The notes beneath the pieces were generated by a model that saw only the letters and a list, made by a program, of their open reading frames with translations, had not been told where the DNA came from and did not search any database. Position numbers and translations under genes: made by a program. A stretch of DNA of 64,000 bases, taken from positions 647,775 through 711,774 of the forward strand of contig NZ_BMJA01000002.1 in assembly GCF_014642835.1 (NCBI RefSeq), read 5' to 3'. Shown here piece after piece: positions 7,650 to 15,530 of this stretch; within the stretch, counting starts at the first letter, position 1, and each line of letters begins with the position of its first letter. This DNA is from Dyella nitratireducens. Its GTDB lineage: Bacteria; Pseudomonadota; Gammaproteobacteria; Xanthomonadales; Rhodanobacteraceae.

Positions 7650-10013
7650 TCATGTGGATGATGCCCTTGGTGCGGTGCTGGCGGGCACCAGCACCGCAGT
7701 GAAACCAATGCCAAGCAAAAGAGTAAGGCCGAAATCTTGCAATGCAGGCATCGAACTCCACGCCAGCAGGCCGAACGAGAGCAAGGCCGTGATGGCGGAG
7801 AGCAATACGCTGGCATACATCGCCCCTGGGCGATGCGTCACATGCGGTTCGCCTTCGCGCAGAAACACCGCGTAATTCGCGCCCACACCGAGCACCAGCA
7901 TCAAGGCCATCCAGTGGAACAGCGTTAGCGGATGATGCAGATAGCCGAGCATTGCCAACGTAAAGCCGATACCCAGCACCGGCGGCGCCAGCACGCGCGG
8001 CACGCTGCGCCAGCCATAGCGCCAACCGAACACCGGCACGATCAAGAGCACGGCAGCGAGCAGCCACACGCTTGCATAGCGTCGATAACGGCCGAACAGG
8101 TCGGACACGCCGGCCGCCTTATCCACCAGCGTGACACCAGGCAGATTCGCTGCAGCCTGTTTCAGCAGTGCGCTGGCGGCATCGCCTTGTGGCAGCACCA
8201 GCGATGCTGCGCCGTGTGCTGCCGCATCACCCATCCAGAGATAACGGAAGGGTACAGCGAGCGGTGTTTTCAGCCAGTCCTGCAAGCTCAGCGGCGTGCC
8301 AGGCCATGCTTGCACGTAGCGATCGATATCGGCATCGCGAAAACCGGCATTGTGCAACCACTGGCGCATGCGATCAGGCTGTGCGAACAGCGGCGCCAGC
8401 AGAGCCTGGTTGGCGCGCTGGCGCTGCAGTGAAGGCACCATGCCGGCCACGCCAACCCAGCCTTGCAACTGCCCGGCATCAGTCATGGCCTGCAGGCGTT
8501 GCTCCAGCGCTTCCTCGCGTTGCAGGACCTGTTCCTGATCCTCGCCTTGCACCAGGTAGAACTGCGTGCTGTTACCAAGACCGGTGATATCGCGAATCTG
8601 CTTTTCTTGGGCGACCAGTGCCGGGGGCGGCGAGATCAGCAGATGCACATCGTCGTCGTGATGCATTTGCACCCAGCCAGGTACAGCCAGAAGCAAGGCC
8701 AACGCGGCAAGACCCACGCCGCGCCACCCGGCCGTAAAGCGGGCAACGATGTTTTGCAGTACCAGCGCCGTGCGTACCGAGATGTTGCTTAGCGGCCTGG
8801 CCGTTCGTTGCAGCAAGGCCGGCAGCAGGAAGAACACGCTCAAGCAGGCTGCTGCCATGCCCACCATGGCGAAGCACGCCATCTGCCGCAGCGCTGGAAA
8901 CGGTACCAATCCCAGCAAGGCATAGCCGAGCAGCGAGGTGCCCAAGGCCAGCAGCAGGGCAGGGCGAACCTGATGCAAACCTTGGCGAGGTTCCCACGCG
9001 TCGCCGGCGTTCGCGCGAGCTGTGAGGTACTGAATGGAATAGTCCACTGCTTCGCCAAGCAGCGCAGCGCCAAATACCAGGGTCAGCAGGTAAATCTGGC
9101 CGAATACCAGCACGCTTACGGCCGTCGCGGTGAGGATGCCGATGGCGGTGGAAAGAAACGCGAGCAACAGCGGGCCAGGCGAGCGGAACACCAGCAGCAA
9201 CAGTACGGCGATGCCGAGTGTGGAAATCAGGCCCACCCGATGTACGTCGCGTTCGGCGTCGCTACGTGCAAAAGCGGCATAAAACAAGGCACCGGTGCGC
9301 AGTACGCGCGTGCCGGGATGATCGTGTTCGACCGCGTGTTCGGCTTGATCCAATACGTCCAAGGCGCGGTGTTGAATCGCGTCGTCGTAGGAAGATCCGT
9401 TGAGTGTCGCCGTCACCCATACGTAACTGCCGTCATCGCGATGCACTGTCAGCAGGTTGTCTTCCGGCAATAGTGGCGAGCGGCTCCACGGTTGTTGCTC
9501 CATCCAGTGCTGCAGCCAACCGAACGGGTCATCCTGCAAGCGTGTGCCGACGCTGGTGACAAAGGGTTCGTTGATACGCTGCGCCAATGCCTGTTTCGGA
9601 TCGTAACCAGGTTGTGCGAGCGACTGGCGGTCCGCATCGGTCAATAAACTGAAGCGATGCGCAAGATAGGGCGTTACCAACTGCTGCAGATCGAATGGCG
9701 GCAGCTCGGCCGTGACGGAAGCAAACACTTTGTCCTTTGCCAGCATCTGACCGAGTTCGCGCGCAGCCGCTTTCGCCTGCTCGTCATCGGCATGGCCCAC
9801 CAGCAGAATCACACGATCGCCATTGGCATGCGCCAGCCGTTGCGCCGCAACGTCAGCCAGCGGATTGCGCTCGGTCGTCGGCAGCATGGCCAGCAAATCC
9901 GTTTGAATCGGCGAACGTTCGCGCCCGAACAGCAACCATGCGCCAAGCAGGGCGACCAGCAACGTCGCCACCATAAAGCCTATCGCGCGCAGCTGCAGGT
10001 TCCGTTCCGTCAT
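7650..10013 (-). CDS. MMPL/RND family exporter of the aryl-polyene cluster
   Basis: 787 residues from the ATG at 10013 (ATGA overlap with the LolA-like stop). Topology is that of an RND/MMPL half-repeat transporter: an N-terminal helix (IGFMVATLLVALLGAWLLFG), a large periplasmic loop, a cluster of helices around residues 250-400 (ISTLGIAVLLLLVF, FGAALLGEAVDYSIQYLTA), a second loop, then a second helix cluster (SVWLLAAVLLIVPVFGW to FGLTLLLGIGFTAVLV). MMPL exporters are a constant part of APE clusters and are thought to move the polyene lipid towards the outer membrane, probably with the LolA-like protein. Confidence 0.9.
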   Translation of the reverse strand: MTERNLQLRAIGFMVATLLVALLGAWLLFGRERSPIQTDLLAMLPTTERNPLADVAAQRLAHANGDRVILLVGHADDEQAKAAARELGQMLAKDKVFASVTAELPPFDLQQLVTPYLAHRFSLLTDADRQSLAQPGYDPKQALAQRINEPFVTSVGTRLQDDPFGWLQHWMEQQPWSRSPLLPEDNLLTVHRDDGSYVWVTATLNGSSYDDAIQHRALDVLDQAEHAVEHDHPGTRVLRTGALFYAAFARSDAERDVHRVGLISTLGIAVLLLLVFRSPGPLLLAFLSTAIGILTATAVSVLVFGQIYLLTLVFGAALLGEAVDYSIQYLTARANAGDAWEPRQGLHQVRPALLLALGTSLLGYALLGLVPFPALRQMACFAMVGMAAACLSVFFLLPALLQRTARPLSNISVRTALVLQNIVARFTAGWRGVGLAALALLLAVPGWVQMHHDDDVHLLISPPPALVAQEKQIRDITGLGNSTQFYLVQGEDQEQVLQREEALEQRLQAMTDAGQLQGWVGVAGMVPSLQRQRANQALLAPLFAQPDRMRQWLHNAGFRDADIDRYVQAWPGTPLSLQDWLKTPLAVPFRYLWMGDAAAHGAASLVLPQGDAASALLKQAAANLPGVTLVDKAAGVSDLFGRYRRYASVWLLAAVLLIVPVFGWRYGWRSVPRVLAPPVLGIGFTLAMLGYLHHPLTLFHWMALMLVLGVGANYAVFLREGEPHVTHRPGAMYASVLLSAITALLSFGLLAWSSMPALQDFGLTLLLGIGFTAVLVPASTAPRASST

Positions 10014-10750
10014 GGCAGACCGAGCGCGTGCTTTTCCTGCGTGCTCAGCGGACCGGCGTCGCGGGTGTCGGTCATCTGGATATCGGTCTGCGTGCTGTCC
10101 TGCATGTCGATGCGGATGCGTTGCAGGTACATGCCGCCATCGAGCTGGATGTCCCGCAAAACCTGAGCTACGCGCGATTGCTTGGGCGTAAAGCGCAAGT
10201 TCCACTGCGCAGCGATGCCGTTAGCCTGCACATTGAACTGGCGTTCTACCTCATCCAACTGTCCCGTCAGCATCCCTTGCAGCATTTGCGAAATCTGGTT
10301 GACGCCGCGTTCATTGCGCACGGCCTGCATGCGGCCATCGGCATCAATGCGCAGGGTGCGCGTGCCGGTGAGCGCCAGGGTTTGCTGATAAGGCTGCTGT
10401 ACTTGCCAGAGCATGCCGTGGCCAGTGACGAACAGCAGTTGGCCGCTGCTGGTTTGCGGCTGGTTGAGGGCAGGGGTTTGGCGTTGCTGGGTGAAGTTGG
10501 CGCGGATGGCGGTGTGTTGGCTTAGCTGATTCACGATGGCATGCAGCAGATCTGAGCTTTGTGCGTGTGCGTTGAAGCAGACGAGCATTAGCGCGGGGAC
10601 GATACATCTGGCGAATATGTTTAGAAGGCCGTCATTCCCGCGAAGGCGGGAATCCATGTTCAAGGAGGTATCAGAGCAAGATGGATTCCCGCTTTCGCGG
10701 GAATGACGGCCCAGTAGGTTCGTCAGAGGTTGGTGAGTCACACAGCGCAT
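10010..10750 (-). CDS. LolA-like outer-membrane lipoprotein carrier with a translated REP element in its N-terminus
   Basis: 246 residues if translation starts at the ATG at 10750, which has a strong GAGGAG site 6 bp upstream and overlaps the glycosyltransferase stop by 13 bp. The mature part (from QSSDLLHAIVNQLSQHTAIR) resembles LolA: FTQQRQTPALNQPQTSSGQL, then GMLWQVQQPYQQTLALTG. The first 44 residues run through a REP palindrome in frame (GRHSRESGNP, then MDSRLRGNDG) before the hydrophobic signal segment CIVPALMLVCFNAHA. An ATG inside the REP (10657) is a possible second start but lacks a ribosome site. LolA-like proteins are a regular APE-cluster component, expected to chaperone the lipid product across the periplasm. 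Confidence 0.8.
   Translation of the reverse strand: MRCVTHQPLTNLLGRHSRESGNPSCSDTSLNMDSRLRGNDGLLNIFARCIVPALMLVCFNAHAQSSDLLHAIVNQLSQHTAIRANFTQQRQTPALNQPQTSSGQLLFVTGHGMLWQVQQPYQQTLALTGTRTLRIDADGRMQAVRNERGVNQISQMLQGMLTGQLDEVERQFNVQANGIAAQWNLRFTPKQSRVAQVLRDIQLDGGMYLQRIRIDMQDSTQTDIQMTDTRDAGPLSTQEKHALGLP
10628..10711. repeat. REP pair inside the LolA-like reading frame
   Basis: Inverted units GGCCGTCATTCCCGCGAAGG and complement flank a 29-nt loop. The core is a GC-variant of the REP seen elsewhere (CCCGCGAAGGCGGG instead of CCGGCGAAAGCCGG). It lies between the strong start at 10750 and the signal-peptide core and keeps the reading frame open. Confidence 0.9.
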
Positions 10751-11517
10751 GCAGCACTCCTCTTCCGCTTCCGCCACAACAACCCCGGCGCCCTCGGCAA
10801 CATCCCAAGCAACAGCCGTGTATGCATCGCGGATATACGCAGGTTGTCGTGCAGCATATGGAAATGGGATAGACCGTTTTCCGGATAGATCACGCGGGTT
10901 GGCAGGTTGCGCACCGGTACCCCGCGCCACATAAGGCGTACCGCTACCTCGGTATCGAAATCCATGCGTGCGGGCAGGGGCGCGCGGTCGATTTCGGCAC
11001 ACGTTGCTTTCAGCGGATAGAGACGGTAGCCGCACATCGAATCACGCAGCGTGAACGACAGCGTTTCCAGCCAAACACACAGGTGCGTGACATAGCGTCC
11101 ATACAGCCGGGCACGCGGCACACTTTCGTCATAGATGGGTTGGCCGCAGACCAGAGCGTTCGTATCCGCGCGGCCTTCCGCCAGAAAACGCGGCACGTCC
11201 GCCACGTCGTGCTGGCCGTCCGCATCGATCTGCAACGCGTGGGTGTAACCCGCATCGCGGGCCGTAATCAGGCCGGCAGTAATCGCGCGCCCCTTGCCGC
11301 TGTTGCGCGCCAAGCGAATCCGTTGCACATCATGGGAAACCAAGCCATCCAGCACCACGCGCGTAGCGTCATCGCTGCCATCGTCCACGATTACCACCGG
11401 CAAACCATGCGCGCGCAAGGCGGCAACCGTGGCGGCGATAGTGTCCTCATGGTTATAGATGGGAATCAGTGCGCAGGGATGGAAAGCTTCCGCGGCGGTC
11501 GCTGACGCAAACGGCAT
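10738..11517 (-). CDS. Family 2 glycosyltransferase of the aryl-polyene cluster
   Basis: 259 residues with a GT-A fold: CALIPIYNHEDTI at the N-terminus, nucleotide-binding VVIVDDGSDDAT, and the metal-binding DxD region in LQIDADGQHD. The C-terminal third has PTRVIYPENGLSHFHML, as in dolichol-phosphate-sugar-like family 2 enzymes encoded in pigment clusters. It probably glycosylates the polyene lipid or its anchor on the cytoplasmic face. It lies 19 bp after the ACP gene and overlaps the LolA-like gene. Confidence 0.88.
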   Translation of the reverse strand: MPFASATAAEAFHPCALIPIYNHEDTIAATVAALRAHGLPVVIVDDGSDDATRVVLDGLVSHDVQRIRLARNSGKGRAITAGLITARDAGYTHALQIDADGQHDVADVPRFLAEGRADTNALVCGQPIYDESVPRARLYGRYVTHLCVWLETLSFTLRDSMCGYRLYPLKATCAEIDRAPLPARMDFDTEVAVRLMWRGVPVRNLPTRVIYPENGLSHFHMLHDNLRISAMHTRLLLGMLPRAPGLLWRKRKRSAACAV

Positions 11518-11536
11518 GGACGTACCCGGCCAGCGT

Positions 11537-11806
11537 TCAACGCGTCAGCAGCGCACGCACAGTGGCGACCACGTCGCCGACCGTCCGCACGTTCTTGAAA
11601 TCCTCGGGCTTGATGCGCATGCCGGTCATGTCCTGCACCTGGATGGCCAGGTCCACGGCATCGATGCTATCCAGTTCCAGATCGGTGAACAGGTGGGTAT
11701 CAGGTGTGACCCGGGCAGGATCGATCTCGAAGGTCTCATGCAGCACATCCTTGAGCCTGAGCAGGATGTCTTCGTCGCTGATCCCTGTTTTCAACATCGC
11801 ATTCAT
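11537..11806 (-). CDS. Acyl carrier protein (first gene of the visible pigment operon)
   Basis: 89 residues from the ATG at 11806 (ATG at 11797 also possible). ELDSIDAVDLAIQVQDM carries the phosphopantetheine Ser in a DSID motif, and HLFTDLELDSID is typical of the APE ACPs. It is the most upstream gene on this strand before a 270-bp gap ending at the leucine dehydrogenase terminator, so it probably opens the operon. It differs clearly from the ACP at 4461-4721 and may load a different substrate, such as the aryl starter. Confidence 0.9.
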   Translation of the reverse strand: MNAMLKTGISDEDILLRLKDVLHETFEIDPARVTPDTHLFTDLELDSIDAVDLAIQVQDMTGMRIKPEDFKNVRTVGDVVATVRALLTR

Positions 11807-12027
11807 ACACACCCAGCCTACGCTGCAGCCCTGCATACCTTCCCCATACCCTTATCGGCAGGCTCTGGCCGCACTGCAGGGCACATGGCGAAGCATCGAT
11901 TGTTCCTAACCCGCAGAGCGGGTTCCCCTGTGACCTTTACCAATGATGGCAAGGCCTTACCACACATATTCTTGCGGCGAAAAGTCTAGCAGAACTGCCC
12001 GTGCTCCGACGGTCGGAGCAGGCAAAA
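11807..12027 (-). promoter_or_regulatory. Probable promoter region of the aryl-polyene operon
   Basis: 221 bp upstream of the first ACP gene with no convincing open frame, and the only sizeable unoccupied upstream stretch before the operon. It is the natural site for the promoter, but I could not pick out a clear -35/-10 pair or operator. Confidence 0.4.
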
Positions 12028-12057
12028 GAAAACGCCGGTCAGGCGACCGGCGTTTTC
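12028..12057 (-). terminator. Rho-independent terminator of the leucine dehydrogenase gene
   Basis: A 13-bp stem (GAAAACGCCGGTC and complement) with a 4-nt loop lies 20 bp past the dehydrogenase stop. On the minus strand the stem is followed by a T-rich tail. The sequence is nearly symmetric and may also stop plus-strand transcripts. Confidence 0.85.
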
Positions 12058-12076
12058 GATACTCAGCAGTACAGTT

Positions 12077-13180
12077 TTACTGCCCGCGCATGCGGCCGGC
12101 AAAGCGCGGCGCGCCATTGCCCATGTGCGGCAGCTTGATCTTGCCGATCGATGCAATACGCTCCTCGGCCAGACGATCCGCCGCCTTGTAGGTCGGCACG
12201 TTCTGCGTCTTGCTGATTTCGAAGATGCGGCCCAGGTTGTAGTAAATGGTGCGCATCATGCGCATCGCACGCTCGCGGTTGTAGCCGTCGATTTCCAGCG
12301 ACACGTTCATCACGCCGCCGGCGTTCACGGCATAGTCCGGTGCGTACAGCACGCCGCGACGCTGCAGTTCTTCGCCGATCGCGTCGTTGGCCAGCTGGTT
12401 GTTGGCGGCGCCGCAGATGATCTTGGCCTTGATGCGGTCGATGGTCTGCTCGTTCACCGTGCCACCCAAGGCGCAGGGCGAGTACACGTCGGCGTTCACG
12501 TCGTAGATGTCATCCAGGCCCACCGCTTCGCAACCCAGTTCGTCCACGCAGCGCTGCACGGCGTCCTTGTTGATGTCGGTGACGAACACCTTCGCACCCT
12601 GTTCGCGCAGCAGCTTGATGAATTCGCTGCCCACGTGGCCGGCGCCCTGCACGGCGTAGCTGTACTTGCCCACGTCTTCATTGCCGTACTTGAAGTTCAG
12701 CGCGGCCATCAAACCCTGCAGCGTGCCGTACGCGGTGAACGGCGAGGGATCGCCCGAACCGCCGTGCACCTGATGCACGCCGGTGACGTATTCCGTTTCG
12801 CGGAACACGTATTCCATGTCGTTCACGTCGATGCCCACGTCTTCGGCCGTGATGTAGCGGCCGTTGAGCGAGTTGACGAAACGGCCAAAGGCGCGGAACA
12901 GCGCTTCGGATTTGTCTTTCGACGGATCGCCGATGATCACCGCTTTGCCACCGCCGAGGTTCAGGCCGGCCACGGCGTTCTTGTAGGTCATGCCGCGCGA
13001 CAGGCGCAGCACGTCGTTCACTGCATCTTGCTCGGTCTTGTACGGCCACATGCGCAGGCCGCCCAGTGCCGGGCCCAGCACCGTGTTATGGATCGCAATG
13101 ATGGCTTTCAGGCCGGCGTCTTGGTTATGGCAGAAGACGACTTCTTCATGGCCTGTTTTAGCGATGGTTTCGAAAATCAT
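12077..13180 (-). CDS. Leucine dehydrogenase (Glu/Leu/Phe/Val dehydrogenase family)
   Basis: 367 residues from MIFETIAKTGHEEVVF, the standard N-terminus of leucine dehydrogenases; the longer open frame to 13300 is ignored. The substrate-side motif GPALGGLRMWPY and catalytic Lys in LGGGKAVIIGDPS are present, and the NAD-binding glycine motif is QGAGHVGSEFIKLL. It should oxidatively deaminate branched-chain amino acids to 2-oxoacids, using NAD+. Alone on its strand between its own terminator and a structured repeat. Its products feed branched acyl-CoA metabolism, in which icmF downstream may also take part. Confidence 0.93.
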   Translation of the reverse strand: MIFETIAKTGHEEVVFCHNQDAGLKAIIAIHNTVLGPALGGLRMWPYKTEQDAVNDVLRLSRGMTYKNAVAGLNLGGGKAVIIGDPSKDKSEALFRAFGRFVNSLNGRYITAEDVGIDVNDMEYVFRETEYVTGVHQVHGGSGDPSPFTAYGTLQGLMAALNFKYGNEDVGKYSYAVQGAGHVGSEFIKLLREQGAKVFVTDINKDAVQRCVDELGCEAVGLDDIYDVNADVYSPCALGGTVNEQTIDRIKAKIICGAANNQLANDAIGEELQRRGVLYAPDYAVNAGGVMNVSLEIDGYNRERAMRMMRTIYYNLGRIFEISKTQNVPTYKAADRLAEERIASIGKIKLPHMGNGAPRFAGRMRGQ

Positions 13181-13283
13181 TGGAACTTGAACTCCACGTT
13201 TGACGGTGCTGGGGAAGGCACTCGAATGGGAAAAGCGTTGGCCCCGCCAAGGACCTGTCGCCTGAAACTCAAAACCCCAGTTA

Positions 13284-13552
13284 GGGATGCTCTGACTCAT
13301 TTTGCGTAGGTGGCATGATGTTCAGAAGGCCCGCAGGGTGTGTTGCGTGGCGCCGGGAAGACTGGCTGTCTTGCCAAGCCGCGCGGCACATCCTGCGGGC
13401 CTTCTGAACATCACCCTTCGGGCCGGCTCTGTCTGTTCGCATACCTTCGGCCCATCGTCTCGACAGACAACCAGTCTGCCTTCGTCGATGGTCCTGTGGT
13501 CTGCGAACAGACAGAGCCGGTGACACCTACGCAAAATGAGTCAGAGCATCCC
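13284..13552. repeat. 269-bp nested inverted-repeat element (MITE-like)
   Basis: Perfect 29-bp terminal inverted repeats (13284-13312 and 13524-13552, beginning GGGATGCTCTGACTC) enclose two further perfect hairpins: 13318-13337 with 13392-13411 (20 bp) and 13423-13441 with 13502-13520 (19 bp). The whole element would fold into a cruciform with two arms. Open frames through it look like by-products of the palindromes. It lies upstream of the leucine dehydrogenase start and no second copy was seen in the window. Confidence 0.85.
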
Positions 13553-13628
13553 GTAGGCTGGGGCGGTGAGTTATCTCGATAATTTTAGTACGAGACGTGA
13601 AGGCAACGCTTTCGCATCGCAACAAACG

Positions 13629-13658
13629 AAAACGCCCCGCACGTATGCGGGGCGTTTT
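13629..13658 (-). terminator. Rho-independent terminator of the YXWGXW lipoprotein gene
   Basis: Stem AAAACGCCCCGC with its complement around a short ACGTAT-type loop lies 24 bp past the stop of the lipoprotein gene. It has a T-run on both strands, so it could act in both directions. Confidence 0.85.
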
Positions 13659-13681
13659 TTGTTCACGTGAAAGCGGCGTGT

Positions 13682-14050
13682 TTACCCTTGAACCCAAACG
13701 CCTACGTGGAAGTGCCAGCCATCGGGATGACGTTCCCAATGCGGATGCACGTAGTGATAACCCGGACGCACGGCTTCCCAGTGACCGCGCACGGCAACGT
13801 AGCGGCCACCATCCCAATGGTAGTAACCACGTGCCCACACAAAACCCGGACGCGGCGGCGGCGCTTGTTCGATCACTTCCACCGGCGGTGGCTGCGGGGC
13901 CACCACTTCCACGACCTGCGGCGGTGGTGGCGGAGGTGGTGCGACATACACGACACGGCGCGGCGGCGGTGCCGGCCGTTCAACAACACAACCGGCAAGC
14001 GTGGCTGCGACGCCGGCAACAACCAGCAAGGATGCAAAACGTAATGACAT
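13682..14050 (-). CDS. Proline-rich lipoprotein with YXWGXW-type aromatic repeats
   Basis: 122 residues. The signal peptide ends in a lipobox (VAATLAGC), so it should be lipid-anchored, probably at the outer membrane. A proline-rich stalk (residues about 25-65, with a run of seven prolines) leads to an aromatic region of the YXWGXW class (GFVWARGYYHWDGGRYVAV, then RGHWEAVRPGYHYVHPHWE). The function of this family is unknown. A related small protein is encoded next to it at 14183-14512, suggesting a duplicated envelope gene pair. Confidence 0.8.
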   Translation of the reverse strand: MSLRFASLLVVAGVAATLAGCVVERPAPPPRRVVYVAPPPPPPPQVVEVVAPQPPPVEVIEQAPPPRPGFVWARGYYHWDGGRYVAVRGHWEAVRPGYHYVHPHWERHPDGWHFHVGVWVQG

Positions 14051-14128
14051 TGAAGCCCCCAGAGAATTGGATCGGAGCTGCCGATCCGGTCAGCGCCATG
14101 CGCAGTCTAATTGGCGAAGCTGTCGTGG

Positions 14129-14163
14129 AACCTGCGCTTCATCGTGCGATGAAGCGCAGGTTT
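14129..14163. terminator. Strong hairpin between the two YXWGXW genes
   Basis: Arms AACCTGCGCTTCATC and complement with a GTGC loop, followed by TTTTT on the plus strand. It sits after the 14183-14512 gene, but the T-run is on the wrong strand for it, so it may act as an RNA-stabilising stem or block antisense transcripts. Confidence 0.6.
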
Positions 14164-14182
14164 TTGCGGGAAAAACTAGCGA

Positions 14183-14512
14183 TCAACGACCCCAGTAACC
14201 ATCACGCCAGTACCAACTTGGCCCGCGATGGTCCCAGCCACCTGGATACCAACGATAGCCCGGGCGTGCACGCACCCAATTGCCACCGACCCACACGTGA
14301 CGGCGGTAACGCGGATCCCAGCGCCAGTAGCCCGGTACCCAGACAAAACCACGGCGCGGCGCCGGCACAACTTCATAACGCGGCGGCGGCGGCGCCACAT
14401 TGATGCCAACGCCCACGCTCACTTGCGCGGATGCAGGTGGCGTGTAGCTCACGCTAGCCAACGCAAGACCGATACCTGCAACAAAGGCCAGTTTGCGGGT
14501 GATGTTGATCAT
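14183..14512 (-). CDS. Small secreted YXWGXW repeat protein
   Basis: 109 residues. A signal peptide (KLAFVAGIGLALASVSYTPPASA) precedes a mature region made of aromatic repeats: RGFVWVPGYWRWDPRYRRHV, then WVGGNWVRARPGYRWYPGGW and a WYWRDGYWGR tail. This matches the YXWGXW/BcpO-related family of unknown function. A GGAGAG site precedes the ATG. Paralogue of the downstream lipoprotein, from which it is separated by a strong hairpin. Confidence 0.8.
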   Translation of the reverse strand: MINITRKLAFVAGIGLALASVSYTPPASAQVSVGVGINVAPPPPRYEVVPAPRRGFVWVPGYWRWDPRYRRHVWVGGNWVRARPGYRWYPGGWDHRGPSWYWRDGYWGR

Positions 14513-14705
14513 GTGTCTCTCTCCTTAAGTAAGGCAGCGGCTATCAGCAGCTGTCGAATGGGGGAACGCGAGCGAGTCGGGCGATGTTGACGTGATTGCT
14601 TTCGGTTGTTCAGGTAGCAGCAGAATTATTTGCGACGGTTTTATCTGCGGGCATTCGTATGAAGCGGAGACTGGCATACCTCCATGACGCTTTGATCGAA
14701 GCACT

Positions 14706-14825
14706 CGTCATTCCGGCGAAAGCCGGAATCCAGTGAAACATGGCGCGCGCAGCGCATAACACAAAGCGTTCGTGTGCTTCGCACGCTTTATTCCGACTGG
14801 ATTCCGGCTTTCGCCGGAATGACGG
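14706..14825. repeat. REP pair with internal spacer
   Basis: Inverted CGTCATTCCGGCGAAAGCCG units flank a spacer with GCACACGAA/TTCGTGTGC-like symmetry, as in the element at 6244-6374. It fills part of the gap between the YXWGXW genes and the TetR gene. Confidence 0.92.
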
Positions 14826-14914
14826 TGAAGGGGAAATGGAGCGCACTGACGCAATGAATATTTAACGAAATAAGCTGTAGAAATAAAACGAACGGTCGTG
14901 CTATTTTCTCGACC

Positions 14915-15520
14915 ATGAGCCCTATCACTACCCCCACCAAAGGCGCCGCGACCCGCGAGCTCATCCTCGATCACGCCTACGAACTAGCCCGCCAGGACGG
15001 CCTGGAAGGCCTTTCCATCGGCGCCCTGGCCTTGGGTGTAGGCATGTCCAAGAGCGGCGTATTTGCCCATTTCGGCTCCCGCGAAGAGCTGCAGCTGGCC
15101 TTGTTGGATGCTGCCTCCAAGCGCCTCGTGGATTTCGTGCTCCGGCCCGCCGTGCAACAACCGCGCGGCGTGAAGCGCCTGCGCGCCATTCTGGAAGGCT
15201 GGTCCGAATGGGTCCGCATTCACTACAACGGCTGCGTGCTGATCAGCGCGGTCACGGAATACGACGGACGCGAAGACAGTCTGTTGCGTGCGCGCGTGAA
15301 GCAGCAGCAAACAGGCTGGCGCAATGAATTGATGCGCGCGATTCGCCAAGCCGCCGAAGCAGGTGATCTGCGCGCAGATACCGACGCCGATCAACTCGCC
15401 TTCGAAATCTTTGCCGTGATGCTCGGCCTGCATCACGACGCCAGCTTGTTCGGCTTCGACCAGGCCCACCGACAGACATGGGCAGCGATCGATCGCCTGC
15501 TCGCCAGTTATCAGCCTTAA
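14915..15520 (+). CDS. TetR/AcrR family transcriptional regulator
   Basis: 201 residues. The N-terminal helix-turn-helix is clear: ATRELILDHAYELARQDG, then GLSIGALALGVGMSKSGVF and AHFGSREELQLALL (residues 11-60). The C-terminal ligand domain resembles TetR_C proteins linked to lipid or hydrophobic stress genes. It lies 10 bp upstream of an alpha/beta hydrolase and probably controls this two-gene operon. An ACGA-N4-TCGT palindrome just upstream (within 14880-14912) could be its operator, but that is weak. Confidence 0.88.
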   Translation: MSPITTPTKGAATRELILDHAYELARQDGLEGLSIGALALGVGMSKSGVFAHFGSREELQLALLDAASKRLVDFVLRPAVQQPRGVKRLRAILEGWSEWVRIHYNGCVLISAVTEYDGREDSLLRARVKQQQTGWRNELMRAIRQAAEAGDLRADTDADQLAFEIFAVMLGLHHDASLFGFDQAHRQTWAAIDRLLASYQP

Positions 15521-15530
15521 GGAGGCTGCC

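Noticed and set aside
12125..13309. 394-codon plus-strand frame antisense to leucine dehydrogenase
   Set aside because: Mirror frame of a complete conserved enzyme; its His/Val-rich composition is typical of antisense high-GC frames.
13281..13534. Several 70-80 codon frames in the nested inverted-repeat element
   Set aside because: They are translations of the palindrome arms, so similar peptides appear on both strands; no ribosome sites.
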